This document shows positions 39,904 to 52,400 of a stretch of DNA of 64,000 bases, piece by piece. The notes below the pieces were generated by a model. The model worked only from the letters and a program-made list of their open reading frames with translations, was not told the DNA's origin and ran no database searches. This DNA is from Viscum album (taxonomy: Eukaryota; Streptophyta; Magnoliopsida; Santalales; Viscaceae): assembly GCA_963277665.1 (NCBI GenBank), contig OY728130.1, forward strand, positions 427,229,101-427,293,100, read 5' to 3'. How positions within the stretch are numbered: the first letter of the stretch is position 1; every line of letters begins with the position of its first letter. A program made the position numbers and the translations under genes.

Positions 39904-40119
39904 TATCGTATTGACATAAAATTTTTGGGTAAATTTTATTCCCTAATTTTTGTGGATTATTTTATTTTTCATTTAATAAAATTAGTATAATTAAAATGAT
40001 ACCATTGGGTTTCAACTATTATATGAACGTTCGTCAATATGACCATTGGAAACTAAATGTTACAATTATTTTTAATAAATACAAGTGTTTTTTATTAATT
40101 AATATAGAAAGAATATTTA

Positions 40120-40389
40120 ATGGCCCAATCTAGTAGTCTCGGGCCGATCGAAGCCCAACTGACGGAACTCAGGAAGGATGTAGCACCTTTAGTCCTTCCT
40201 CTAGACTGAACCCAAGACGAACTTTATTGGGTGAAGCTGGAATAGAATAACCTTCGTGAGAAGTTCAAGCTGATAGAAATCACTACTCGGGAAATGTTGG
40301 CCAAGCTGCCCCAAGATTCTATCACCCTAGCACACCTTACTCTTAGGTCCTATGCTGGTTTTATAAGGGGCTATATAACAATACCATAA
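40120..40389 (+). pseudogene. LTR-internal small frame, copy C (two stops)
   Basis: ATG at 40120 opens MAQSSSLGPIEAQLTELRKD, and TAA at 40387-40389 closes the frame. It is again exactly 270 bp. Two internal stops (PLD-stop-TQ and KLE-stop-NNL) occur where copies A and B have glutamine codons, so each can be explained by a single C-to-T change. Confidence 0.5.
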
Positions 40390-41181
40390 TTGCCTTGTGT
40401 AATCCTTTGATTTAAAGAAAAATTTTGATTTCTTCTTATGGTGATGTTTGTGAATTTCAAGTATCTGGATAGATATAGGATGTATATTTTTGATGAATTT
40501 TGGAAACAGATATCTTAAAATATCTATGTAAACCTTAAATAATTAAAAATGTGTAATGATTTTCGAAAAATGGTCTTCTATAGTTTTGTTCAGTATGAAA
40601 TTTCGAGTATAATAAGATCAACTTAATTTTTAATGAATAGTAAATTATGAATAGTGATTTTATGCTTATGATTAGTAATGTGACCAAATGGATTAGTAAT
40701 CTCACTTAAAGAATGTATTAATATAATTTAGGCACCTTGATTAAGTAATGCGATTCAATAAAATAAGTAAATAAATGTTTCAGAAATTATTAGTTAAGTA
40801 TTGGTTTTTCAGGTGAATAGTGTCATTTATTAAAAATTTAAATTAGAAATTTCTAAAAATTTATTTTCATAAAATTGAGTTCATTTTTAGAAATTAGAGC
40901 ATCGATATTTTGTTAAGGTGAATTTTTGGGATTTTTCTGACCAAATTGAAATTTCAGTGAATAGTGAAAATACAGTTTTTGAGTTTCGGGTGTTTAATGA
41001 CAAAATTAATGATTTAATAATTATTCAATAATTCTAGTAGACCTATGAAGAGTAAGATAAGTTATGAGGTGTCCCAAGTGGCCAAAACCATTGGCAAGCC
41101 CATGGTTTTACCAATACCACTGATGATGTGTCCCTTGGCAATTAATTCTTTGTCCCCTCACTTCTCATATAAATACCAAGA

Positions 41182-41186
41182 CTTTC
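41182..41186. repeat. Target-site duplication CTTTC, left copy (Tekay/Del-like element)
   Basis: CTTTC here and at 52969-52973. Removing the element and one copy restores the sequence found intact in LTRs A and B (AAATACCAAGACTTTCTATC in A). Confidence 0.9.
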
Positions 41187-44100
41187 TATAAGGCCCCAGC
41201 TTTAAACCTTACTTAATCTTGAGTTATTACAAGATTACACATTGAGGATCTTTTCGAGTTTATATTTTTAGAGAATTAGATCATAAAACTTGCATTACAT
41301 TCCACATATAAACAAAGTGGTTACATAAAGATAGTATTCTTCATTCCCATCAATGGAAACACATTTAAAATAAAACATGGATTATTTCTTGACACATCCT
41401 TGACTCTATCATCTTATCATGTACCTTTCCCTTGACCTGTGAAAAACATTTCAAAAACATGGGATGAGCATAAAAACTCAGTATGGGTTATAAAAAAAAC
41501 ATGGAAAGGAAACATGAGTTCATATATACATAAGAATGAAATCATACTTTACCCATAAAACATAGGCACTTTAACATACCTCATAAAATCATGAATAAAT
41601 CATGGAAATCATATAACATAAAGGTAACTTGAGGCATCCATAACATTCTTACGTAGGGAGTAACCCTCTTGGTTATATATGGAATACCCATCACAGTATA
41701 TTCCCTAAATCTCATCGGAGAAACCCTAACGTTTCACTCCTTCGCGTTACCCAATCCATTGGAGAGCTATATCGGGTGCACCCGCCCTTAGTTTATCACG
41801 GAACCTCCCGTCTTCATAATAATGCCCAAGAACCATAACATAATCGTATCACATAAAACAAGCATAAAGGAAACATAACATTTCCACATTTCAATCACAA
41901 TATATCAATACAACACAAAAAACATTGTGAAAACCATTTTGAATACAAAAAAAAATGAAAAGTAAAACATGGTATTTATTTTTCTTTTAAAAAGAAGGTA
42001 TGGCTTGTAGAGGAAGCCAAAACTCAAATAACGGTCACGACGGTGGAGAAGTCGTTGTCGCCGCATACGTACAACAAACACATTCCCTTTTTTTGCTTAG
42101 AAAACGCTTCGTATAAAAAAGATTCCTTTTGAATAAACGTAAAAGTCAAAGGGGTTTATACACCGTATAAAAGAAAGTTGTGTATAAAATAAAATATGCC
42201 TCAACGAAAGGAGATTGAGACGAAGTCCCATACCTCGTATCAGACTTGACCCGACCGTTCTTTAATCTCCTGAATAAAAACCTTGAGTTAATCTCTACTT
42301 TCTTATGAATCTTTTTTAAGTTCATTATTCCTTTTATACTATGTTATGAACATTATGTAATCATTTAAGTTAATAATGTTCATTTTGTCGGTATTTGGTT
42401 CTTAAGTCAAAAAAAAACTTCTGACACTTACATGTTGTTAATTTGGTCAAAGGATCATTATATCCAGAATGATATTAATGATTTGGATAACATATATATC
42501 ATATATATTCATCATATACATGTATTTGAAATATTACATCATATTTAGAGGTAAGAAATGAAATGCACCGTTCATGGAGACGGTAAGCCGTACGTACGCA
42601 TGAACGATACTTCCATTTCTATTTCGTATTTTCTGGAATGGAATCATAATGATATAAGATTATATTATAATTACAGTATAATAACATATATAATATCATT
42701 AACTTTATCCTTTACACATCCCACATATGGTATTAACGAATCAATTCACTTTCAGGGGGCGGTAGTCCGCACTTCCTAAAATGAAGATATCGTGTTTACC
42801 CATAATGGAAACCATAAAGGTATGCCCAAAATGAAAAACACAGAAGCTTAAGCAAAACATAAACATATTATATATCATATATAAAAATAGTGACATCATA
42901 ATGGCCACCTTTGAAGGTGTTAAATGAGTATTGAACAATCATCGTTTCGGGAGGCAGAATTTCGCCATCCACAGAAACCATATGTTCTTTAACCATTTGA
43001 TGTAGTTGTGTGAGAGTGTAGCTAAAAATAAATCATATAAAAACATCCTAGTATATTTAATATACTTGTGTTGTTACAAAAGAAGTAAATAAAAAGAGTT
43101 TAGGTGGTTGGAGAAGCAAAGTAAAACAAATGAACATGAGAGAATGAATTACCTTTAAAAGTGTAACTCCTTTTGATTTGATCCTAAAGGATTCCATTGT
43201 AAGGATTCAGCCCAAAGGGAATCATCTAGGATGAGGAGAGGGATTTATAGAGAGTAAATGGTCAGGGTTTGGCCGAGCCAAAGGCTTGAGGAGTGTGTGA
43301 AATGAGGTAGAGGTGGGGGCCTTTTATAAGAGGAGAGGAGGGGCACTTTTGGAATGTAAAGAAATATTACTTTATTTGAAAATGTGTTTCGGTTTTAAAA
43401 GGTCAAATATTGCTATAATTCGTGGATAAGGTGATAAGGGTTCGAAATCCACTCATCCAATTGGTTTTGGACATGTGTAATTCATAGATTTTACATTATC
43501 TTTCCATTTTATTTAAATCGTTAAATAATGAGGTCATCACTACATCATCATGATGTCATAAATAATTTAATTTATTTAAAGTATAAAAATTATAAAAAAA
43601 TACTATGATGTATGAAATCGTTTTAGCTTTCCAATTATTATTTATAATCTAAAATCTGATCTTTATAACCCCATGTAAAAATTCTCTTCGTAAGACATAT
43701 TATGTTTGTGTCATTTTTACTTTAACATTTAATAAAAAGTTATTTATGTCATTTCCCAACCAATGTGTCTCCATGGGGTCCCCAAGTTTACTCATGGCTT
43801 GTCTTGGTCGGCCATGACACAACCAATAAGGTTGGGACATGTTTCTAGGTCATTTTATATTATTAAAGCATTATTTATACCTTAAACTACCCTAATTACC
43901 ACTAATCGCGATTAAGAACTTAATAAGTTACTATTCACCAAAAAATTATTTTAATCTCATTGAACCACATTTTACTTCTTAATGACAACCATGTATGTAG
44001 GATTTTTGAAATTCAAAACACAATGATGGTAAAATTTCATTTAAACGGAAAATCAGTTTTTATAAGTACCACTTAGTGGTTTCACTATTCATCAAAAATT

Positions 44101-44748
44101 GAAGTTTTTCAGAAAATTACCAAAAATTCACCCTAAGATATATTTGATATTACGAATTCAAAAATGAAGTCTAGTTTACAAAATTCAAAACATATAATTC
44201 ACATTAATTAATTTAATAATTAATTCTCGCTGTCAGAGCAAATAGCCTGTTTTTATGAAACAATAAGTATCAAAAGATTGACACTAGTTTAAGTCCAATT
44301 TCAAAGTGAAATTGATTCCAATGACCACCATTGGATTAAATGGTAAAAATATATTCATATTATACATTAATACCAATTAAAAAGATAATCTAATCAAATA
44401 AATAAATTATATTAAAAAGAATTTTTGATGTAAAATGCAGTATTTTTCACTATTCATTAAAAAACGAACATTTCCAGAAAAATACAAAAAATTCACAAAA
44501 AGTAAATTTTGATGTCCCAATCATAAACAATAAGTTTATTTTGACAAAAATAGTTTATAAAATTGTCAAAATAAAGATTCAAAAATGGTTTTCCATCAAA
44601 AGGCAATAAAACAATCTTTTAAGAATATTAGTGTATTCCATGCTTAAGATTGGATTTATTTTCATTTTAAGCCTCTAAAACACTATCTTTATCATTAATA
44701 GACATAGATAAAAATATCTATTATTCATTACATACTTGGGATGTTACA
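41187..44748 (-). repeat. 3' LTR of the Tekay/Del-like element
   Basis: On the minus strand begins TGTAACATCCCAAGTATG and ends CCTTATA. It carries the same landmarks as the 5' copy: TATA box at 43321-43330 and TGAATAGT motifs at 43930, 44084 and 44449. A plus-strand 73-codon frame at 42558-42779 is antisense and not believed to be a gene. Confidence 0.92.
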
Positions 44749-44749
44749 T

Positions 44750-44764
44750 CCTTCCCCCCTTTAG
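44750..44764 (-). other. Polypurine tract of the Tekay/Del-like element
   Basis: Plus strand CCTTCCCCCCTTTAG, that is AAAGGGGGGAAGG on the minus strand, one base from the 3' LTR. It primes plus-strand synthesis. Confidence 0.85.
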
Positions 44765-44787
44765 AAAATTGCGTCCCCGCAATTTAT

Positions 44788-45078
44788 TTACTTATCGAAT
44801 AAATGGCGGTACTTATCCCTCATTGCATTTTCAAATTCCCTTGTTGCCTCTTCAATCATGTGGTTTTTCCACAAAACATTTACCTGGTGAATCACCTTAT
44901 TCCGTAATAGTTTCTCCCTATGGTCAAGAATCTGGACCGGTTGTTCCTCATATGATAGGTTCTCTTCCAACTGAACTACCTCTGGACTCAAAACATGATA
45001 TGGATCTGGCATATACATTCTCAACATCGAAATGTGAAAAACATTGTGTACCTGAGATAAACTCAGAGGTAAAGCCAC
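44788..45078 (-). other. Chromodomain at the integrase C-terminus
   Basis: After the stop at 45079 the same frame continues LPLSLSQVHNVFHISMLRMY, then VQILDHREKLLRNKVI, VLWKNHMIEEATREFE and MRDKYRHLF. This is a chromovirus chromodomain, as in 'ILDRKVKVLRNKEIPLVKVLWRNHGVEEATWE'. The aromatic residue of 'EATWE' is arginine here (EATREFE). Such domains direct integration to methylated-histone chromatin, which fits the insertion into other transposons. Confidence 0.8.
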
Positions 45079-48000
45079 TCAGTATGCAACTGATCCAACT
45101 CTCTCCAGAATTTTGTATGGTCCAATGAACCTTGGACTCAACTTTCCTTTCTTACCAAATATCATCACACTTTTCCAAGGAGAAACCTTGAGAAAAACAT
45201 GATCACCTACCTCGAAAGATAGATCCTTCCTCCGATTATCCGCATAACTCTTCTGCCCGCTCTGAGCTGTTCTCATGTGTTTCTGAATCAACTGAACTTT
45301 TTCTGCCATCTCTTCTACCAATTCTGGTCCCATCAACTTCCTTTCACCCACTTCATCCCAGAAATCTGGAGTTCGACACCGCTTCCCATATAATGCCTGA
45401 AATGGTGCCATCTGTATACTGGAATGAAAACTGTTATTATATGAAAACTCAACCAAAGAAAGATGTTGGTCCCAACTTCCCTGATAATCCATAGAACAAG
45501 CTCGTAGCATATCCTCCAATGTCTGAATTGTTCGTTCTGACTGCCCATCTGATTGAGGATGAAAAGCTGTACTAAAATTTAATTCAGTACCCAACGACTT
45601 CTGAAGGCCTTTCCAAAAGATAGAAGTAAACCTGGGATCACGATCTGATACAATGGAGAGAGGAACTCCATGTAACCTGACTATCTCATTAAGATACAAA
45701 CAGGAATGTTGATCAAGAGATAAAGTATCTCGTATAGCAAGGAAATGAGCAGATTTGGTCAAGCGATCAACAATAACCCAGATTGCATTATTACCTCGAG
45801 ATGTCTTCGGTAATCCAACAACAAAGTCCATGGATATATTCTCCCATTTCCACTCTGGCACAGGTAAAGGCTGATGCATCCCTTTCGGTAACTGCCACTC
45901 TGCTTTAACCTGCTGACAAGTCAAACACTTCACAGTAAAATCAGCAATATCTCTTTTCATTCCATCCCACCAGTAATACTCCCGCAGATCTCTATACATC
46001 TTAGTACTGCCCAGATGAACTGAAAATGGAGAACTATGAGCTTCCCATAACAACTCTCTCTTCAACTGTGAATCACAAGGCACACACAATCTCTTCCCAA
46101 ATCTCAAAACGCAATCATTATCAATGTTGAATTCAGGCAACTTACCTTTCTGAACCAGCTCTACCTTTTTCTGCAACTCACTATCTTGCTTCTGTGCTTG
46201 CTTGATTCTATCTGATAGAGATGATCTCACTGATACCTGAAACAAAACAGAAGGACTTCCTGCACCCACAACTTCTATTCCAAAGTTCATCAAATCCTTA
46301 ACCAAAGGATCATGTTCCAAACTCAACATTGTTAATGAAGCATTACTTTTTCGACTCAAAGCAACAGCCACTTTATTTGATTTTCCCGGATGGTAATGAA
46401 TTGTACAATCATAATCCTTGATTAATTCCAGCCATCTCCTTTGTCTCATGTTTAACTTGTTATGAGTGAATATATACTTTAAAATTTTGTGATCGGTATA
46501 TATTTAACACTTTACTTCATACAAATGATGCCTCCATGTTTTTAAAGCAAAAACAACAGCAGCTAGTTCCAAATCATGTGTAGGGTAATTTACCTCATGA
46601 GTTTTCAACTGTCGCAAAGCATAAGCAATTACCTGATCATTCTGCATTAGGACGCAACCAAGTCCTTTCAATGAAGCATCACTATATATAACAAACTCAC
46701 CATTCCTGGAAGGTAGTGCCAAAACTGGAGCATTCACCAATCTTCTTTTCAATTCCTGAAAACAATCATCACATTCTTTTGTCCAGATAAACTTAACATC
46801 CTTCCGAGTTAGCATAGTCATTGGACTAGATAACCGTGAAAAATTTCTAACAAACCTTCGGTAATAGCCCGCCAAACCAAGGAAGCTACGAATCTCGGTT
46901 ACATTTGTGGGTCTTGGCCATTCTTCCACAACTTTTTTTTTGCAGGATCAACAGTTATTCCATCTTTAGAAACAATGTGACCAAGGAAAAAATTTGTTGC
47001 AACCAAAACTCACACTTGCTGAATTTCCCATACAGTTTCTTTTCTTTTAAAGTTTTCAAGATAACCCTTAAATGTTTTTCATGCTCCTCTTTACTTTTAG
47101 AAAACACCAAAATATCATCAATGAAAACCACCACAAACTTATCCAAGAACTCATGGAAAATTTTATTCATTATGTCCATGAATACAGCAGGTGCATTGGT
47201 TAGCCCAAAAGGCATTACTACAAATTCATAATGGCCATATCTCGTACAGAACGCGGTCTTCAGAATATCTGCCTCTTTTACCTTCAGCTGATGGTACCCC
47301 GATCTCAAGTCAATCTTTGAAAAAAACTGAGCTCCCTGGAGCTGATCAAACAAATCATCGATATGAGGCAAAGGATATTTTTTCTTAACAGTGATATTAT
47401 TCAAGGCTCTATAATCAATGCAAAGTCTCATAGAACCATCTTTCTTTTTAACAAATAAAATAGGAGCACCCCATGGTGATGTGCTAGGTATAATGAAACC
47501 TTTCTCTAATAAATCTTGCAATTTCTCCTTCAACTCTAAAAGTTCAATTTGTGCCATTCGATAAGGGGGTTTTGAAATTGGCTTAGCATCAGGAACTAAG
47601 TCAACAGTAAACTCAACTTCGCGGTCTGGTATTATTCCAGGAAACTCATCAGGAAAAACATCAGGATACTCATTTACCACTGGCACATCATTAATCTGAA
47701 CAGTTCCTTTATTTTCAACGACGTGTGCAAGGTAACATTCATTTCCATCTTTTACAAGTTTCTCGGTCTCTTGATATGTTATCAAAAGTAAGGGTTCATT
47801 CCTATAAACAAACTGAAAGTCTTTCTGAAAAGAAACTTCTTTAGCTATACAGTCAATCTTAGCATGGTAAATAGAGAGCCAATCCATACCCAGGATAACA
47901 TCAAACTCTACTAGAGGTAGATCAATAATGTTTTCAAGTAGGTTCTTTCCAGAGATAAGGATAGGAAGATTCTTATAAATTCTTTTTTCCTCAACATTCC

Positions 48001-49273
48001 CCCCAGGTGTTTTTACCAAAAGTTCAGGAGTCATTTCTTGTGATGGTATTCCCATTTTACTAGAAAAGGTTTCAGAGATGAAAGAATGTGTAGACCCTGA
48101 ATCAAACAACACACTGGCATAATCTGAAAAAACAAACAAAGTACCTGATACAACTTCATTTGATGGCCCGACATCTGCTGAAGTAGTTTCAAAGGATTTC
48201 ACCACCCCTTTCTTCTTGTAGTCTAACTGCTTCCCATCACTCAAGCTCCTTGTCGGACACTCGTTTTCATAGTGACCCATCTCATTGCACTTATAACATT
48301 TCACTAACTGTAAATAAAATTTGTTCTTACCTTCACCTTGATCCTTTTCAGTGCAATCACGAGCCTTATGTCCCATCTTACCACATCGGTAGCACTTCCA
48401 AGAATTCAGAAGACATTCCCCAGCATGCCTTTTTCCACAGTTATCACAAACTCGAGACTTAGTTCTCTTACCATCAGAATTTTTTGAAGAATTCTTTCCT
48501 TTCTCCTGCCACCTCGGTCTCTTCTTCTGCTGGTTGTTATAGAAAACTTGGTCGTCGGCAAACTCCATTTACACCTTCTCAGCACATCGAACAAGTTTTT
48601 CATAAATTTTAAACTCACGAGAAGCTAATGCCATTCGATATTTTGGATTTAATCCTGAGTAAAAATGATTGATTTTACTATCAAGGTCCTGGATAAAATT
48701 TGGAGCATACCTTGCCAATCGAGTGAACCTTTCTTCATAGGCAGCCACTGAGTCTTCCTCTTGCCTCAATTCCAAGAATTGCTTTTCCATCCTAAGTCGA
48801 ACAGACTTAGGAAAATACTACTCAAGAAACATACATTTGAATTCATCCCAGTCAAGAGCATCAATCTCATCGGTGTCCCAGATATTTTTAACCATAGACC
48901 ACCACTAATCCGCTTCACCCTCCAAACGGTAAATAGCAAGACTAACCTTTTGATTGTCTGAACACCCCATGACATCAAAAATATTCTCCAGTTCTTTAAT
49001 CCACCCTTCAGCTAGCACAGGGTCATATGATCCTCTGAATGATGGTGGATGTTGCCTCATGAAATGTTCCACCACTGACATGTTCCTCTGCGGTTGGTCT
49101 GGCTGATCTCGTGTATGGATACCACCGCCATTTATCGCTTGAGTCAACTACGCCATTACTGCAACAAACTGTTCAGTTCCAATTCCGACCATCTCAGGAT
49201 GCTGATTCGGAAGGTTATTTCTTTCTGTATGCCTTCCTAGCACTGCTTCCCTGTTTCCTCTGCGGAAAACCAT
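44788..49273 (-). pseudogene. Chromovirus gag-pol polyprotein (six stops, two frameshifts)
   Basis: Starts at ATG 49273 (MVFRRGNREAVLGRH) and ends KYRHLFDK at 44788, originally about 1,495 codons in one frame. Order: gag capsid, three zinc knuckles ([40 protein letters not shown]; about 48450-48255), protease (FDSGSTHSF, about 48100), RT ([13 protein letters not shown], about 47100), RNase H ([12 protein letters not shown], about 46690), integrase (zinc-binding H/C cluster, then [27 protein letters not shown]; 46050-45480), GPY/F motif ([13 protein letters not shown]) and chromodomain. In-frame stops: 49148-49150, 48905-48907, 48818-48820, 48569-48571, 46504-46506, 45079-45081. Frameshifts: about 46983-46998 and in the A-run at 46931-46939 (plus-strand T-run). 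All catalytic residues I can read are kept. A full-length product is not expected. Confidence 0.93.
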
Positions 49274-49396
49274 TCTAAACAAACATGTCTTAGATGAAGC
49301 GACATGGTAATCTTCAAATGCTATATCATTTCAAAAAAAAATATTTTTGGATAATCATTTAATAGAATTATAACTTTTAAAGTTATCTAAACGGAA
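49274..49396 (-). other. Gag leader of the Tekay/Del-like element
   Basis: A 123-bp untranslated leader between the primer site and the gag ATG. No coding content seen. Confidence 0.7.
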
Positions 49397-49407
49397 CTCT
49401 GATACCA
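49397..49407 (-). other. Primer-binding site (initiator Met-tRNA)
   Basis: Minus strand TGGTATCAGAG, a perfect match to the usual plant gypsy primer site, two bases (GT) after the 5' LTR end. Confidence 0.92.
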
Positions 49408-49409
49408 AC

Positions 49410-52400
49410 TATAAGGCCCCAGCCTTAAACCTTACTAAATCTTGAGTTATTACAAGATTACACATTGAGGATCTTTTCGGGTTTAGAGTTTTAGATAATT
49501 AGATCATAAAACTTTCATTACATTCCACATATAAAAAAAGTGGTTACATAAAGATAGTATTCTTCATTCCCATCAATGGAAACACATTTAAAATAAAACA
49601 TGGATTATTTCTTGACACATCCTTGACTCTATCATCTTATCATGTACCTTTCCCTTGACATGTGGAAAACATTTCAAAAACTTGGGATGAGCATAAAAAC
49701 TCAGTATGGGTTATAAAAAAAACATGGAAAGGAAACATGAGTTCATATATACATAAGAATAAAATCATACTTTACCCATAAAACATAGGCACTTTAACAT
49801 ACCTCATAAAATCATGAATAAATCATAGAAATCATAAGACATAAAGGTAACTTGAGGCATCCATAACATTCTTACGTAGGGAGTAACCCTCTTGGTTATG
49901 TATGGAATACCCATCACAGTATATTCCCTAAATCTCATCGGAGAAACCCTAACGTTTCACTCCTTCGCGTTACCCAATCCATTGGAGAGCTATATCGGGT
50001 GCACCCGCCCTTAGTTTATCACGGAACCTCCCGTCTTCATAATAATGCCCAAGAACCATAACATAATCGTATCACATAAAACATGCATAAAGGAAACATA
50101 ACATTTCCATATTTCAATCACAATATATCAATACAACAACAAAAACATTGTGAAAACCATTTTGAATACAAAAATAAAAGAAAAGTAAAACATGGTATTT
50201 ATTTGTCTTTTAAAAAGATGGTATGGCTTGTAGAAGAAGCTGAAACTCAAATAACGGTCAGGACGGCGGAGAAGTCGTTGTCGCCGCATACGTACGAAAT
50301 AAACATTCCCTTTTGTCGTTTATTAAACACTTCGTATAAAAAAGATTCCTTTTGAATAAACGTAAAAGTCAAAGGGGTTTATACACCGTATAAAATAAAG
50401 TTGTGTATAAAATAAAATATGCCTCAATGAAAGGAGATTGAGACGAAGTCCCATACCTCGTATCCGACTTGACCCGACCGTTCTTTAATCTCCTGAATAA
50501 TAAACTTGAGTTAATCTCTACTTGCTTAAGAATCTTTTTTAAGTTCATTATTCCTTTTATACTATGTTATGAACATCATGTAATCATTTAAGTTAATAAT
50601 GTTCATTTTGTCGGTATTTGGTTCTTAAGCCAAAAAAACTTCTTAAACTTACATGTTGTTAATTTGGTCAAAGGTTCATTATATCCAGAATGATATTAAT
50701 GATTTTTATAACATATATATCATATATATTCATCATATACATGTATTTATAATATTACATCTTATTTAGAGGTAAGAAATGAAATGCACCGTTCATGGAG
50801 ACGGTAAGCCGCACGTACGCATAAACGCTACTTCAATTTCTATTTCGTATTTTCTGGAATGGAATCATAATGATATAAGAGTATATTATAATTCCGGTAT
50901 AATAACATATATAATATCATTAACGTTATCCTTTACACATCCCACATATGGTATTAACGAATCAAATCACTTTCAGGGGGCGGTAGTCCGCACTTCCTAA
51001 AATGAAGATATCATGTTTACCCATAATGGAAACCATAAAGGTATGCCCAAAATGAAAAAAACAGAAGCTTAAGGAAAACATAAACATATTATATATCATA
51101 TATAAAAATAGTGACAACATAATGGCCACCTTTGAAGGTGTTAAATGAGTATTGAACAATCATCGTTTCGGGAGGCAGAATTTCGCCATCCACGGAAACC
51201 GTATGTTCTTTAACCATTTGATGTAGTTGTGTGAGAGTGTAGCTAAAAATAAATCTTATAACAACATCCTAGTATATTTAATATACTGGTGTTGTTATAA
51301 AAAAATTAAATAAAAAGAGTTTAGGGGGTTGGATAAGGCAAGTAAAAGAAATGAACATGAGAGAAGAATTACCTTTAAAAGTGAAACTCATTTTGATTTG
51401 AGCCTAAAAGATTCCTTTGAAAGGATTATGACCAAAGGTAATCCTCTAAGATGAGTATAGGGATTTGGAGAGAGTAAATGGGTAGGGTTTGGACGAGCTA
51501 AAGGCTTGAGGAGTGTGTGAAATGAGGTAGAGGTGGGGGCCTTTTATAAGAGGAGAGGAGGGGCACTTTTGGAAAGTAAAGAAATATTACTTTATTTGAA
51601 AATGTGTTTCGGTTTTAAAAGGTCCCACATTGCTATAATTCGTGGATAATGTGATAAGGTTTCGAAATACACTCATCCAATTGGTTTTGGACATGTTTAG
51701 TTCATAGATTTTACATTATCTTTCCATTTTATTTAAATCGTTAAATAATGAGGTCATCACTGCATCATCATGATGTCATAAATAATTTAATTTATTTAAT
51801 GTCTACAATTATAGAAAAAATACTATTATGTAGGAAATCGTTTTAGATTTCCAATGAATATTTAGAATAAAAAATCTGATCTTTATAACCCCATGTAAAA
51901 ATTCTTTTCGTAAGACATATTATGTTTGTGTCATTTTTACTTTAACATTTAATAAAAAGTTATTTATGTCATTTCCCAACCAAAGTGTCTCCATGGGGTC
52001 CCCAAGATGACCCATGGCTTGTCTCAGTCGTCCATGACACAAACAATAAGGTTGGTACATGTGTCTAGGTGATTTCATATTATTAAATCATTATTTATAC
52101 CTTAAACTACCCTAATTACCACTAATCGCGATTAAGAACTTAATAAGTTACTATTCACCAAAAAATTATTTTAATCTCATTGTACAACAATTTATTTCTT
52201 AATGACAACCATGTATGTCAGATTTTTGAAATTCAAAACACAATGATGGCAAAATTTCATTTAAAAGGAAAATCAGTTTTTATAAGTACCACTTAGTGGT
52301 TTCACTATTCATAAAAAATTGAAGTTTTTCAGAAAATTACCAAAAATTCACCCTAAGCTATATTTGATATTACGAATTCAAAAATGAAGTCTATTTTACA

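Larger units (their letters stand above)
39907..41186 (+). repeat. LTR C of gypsy-2, first part
   Basis: Aligns with the first 1.27 kb of LTRs A and B. It is interrupted at ACTTTC (41181-41186) by the Tekay/Del-like element and continues at 52974. Confidence 0.85.

Noticed and set aside
42558..42779. Plus-strand 73-codon frame in the Tekay/Del-like 3' LTR, repeated at 50779-51000 in the 5' LTR
   Set aside because: The two LTRs are copies of one sequence, so conservation is expected. It is antisense to the element, has no family resemblance and no sign of codon-level constraint.
44736..45128. Plus-strand 130-codon frame
   Set aside because: It overlaps the integrase C-terminus and chromodomain on the other strand, which have clear family motifs. 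It is a shadow frame.
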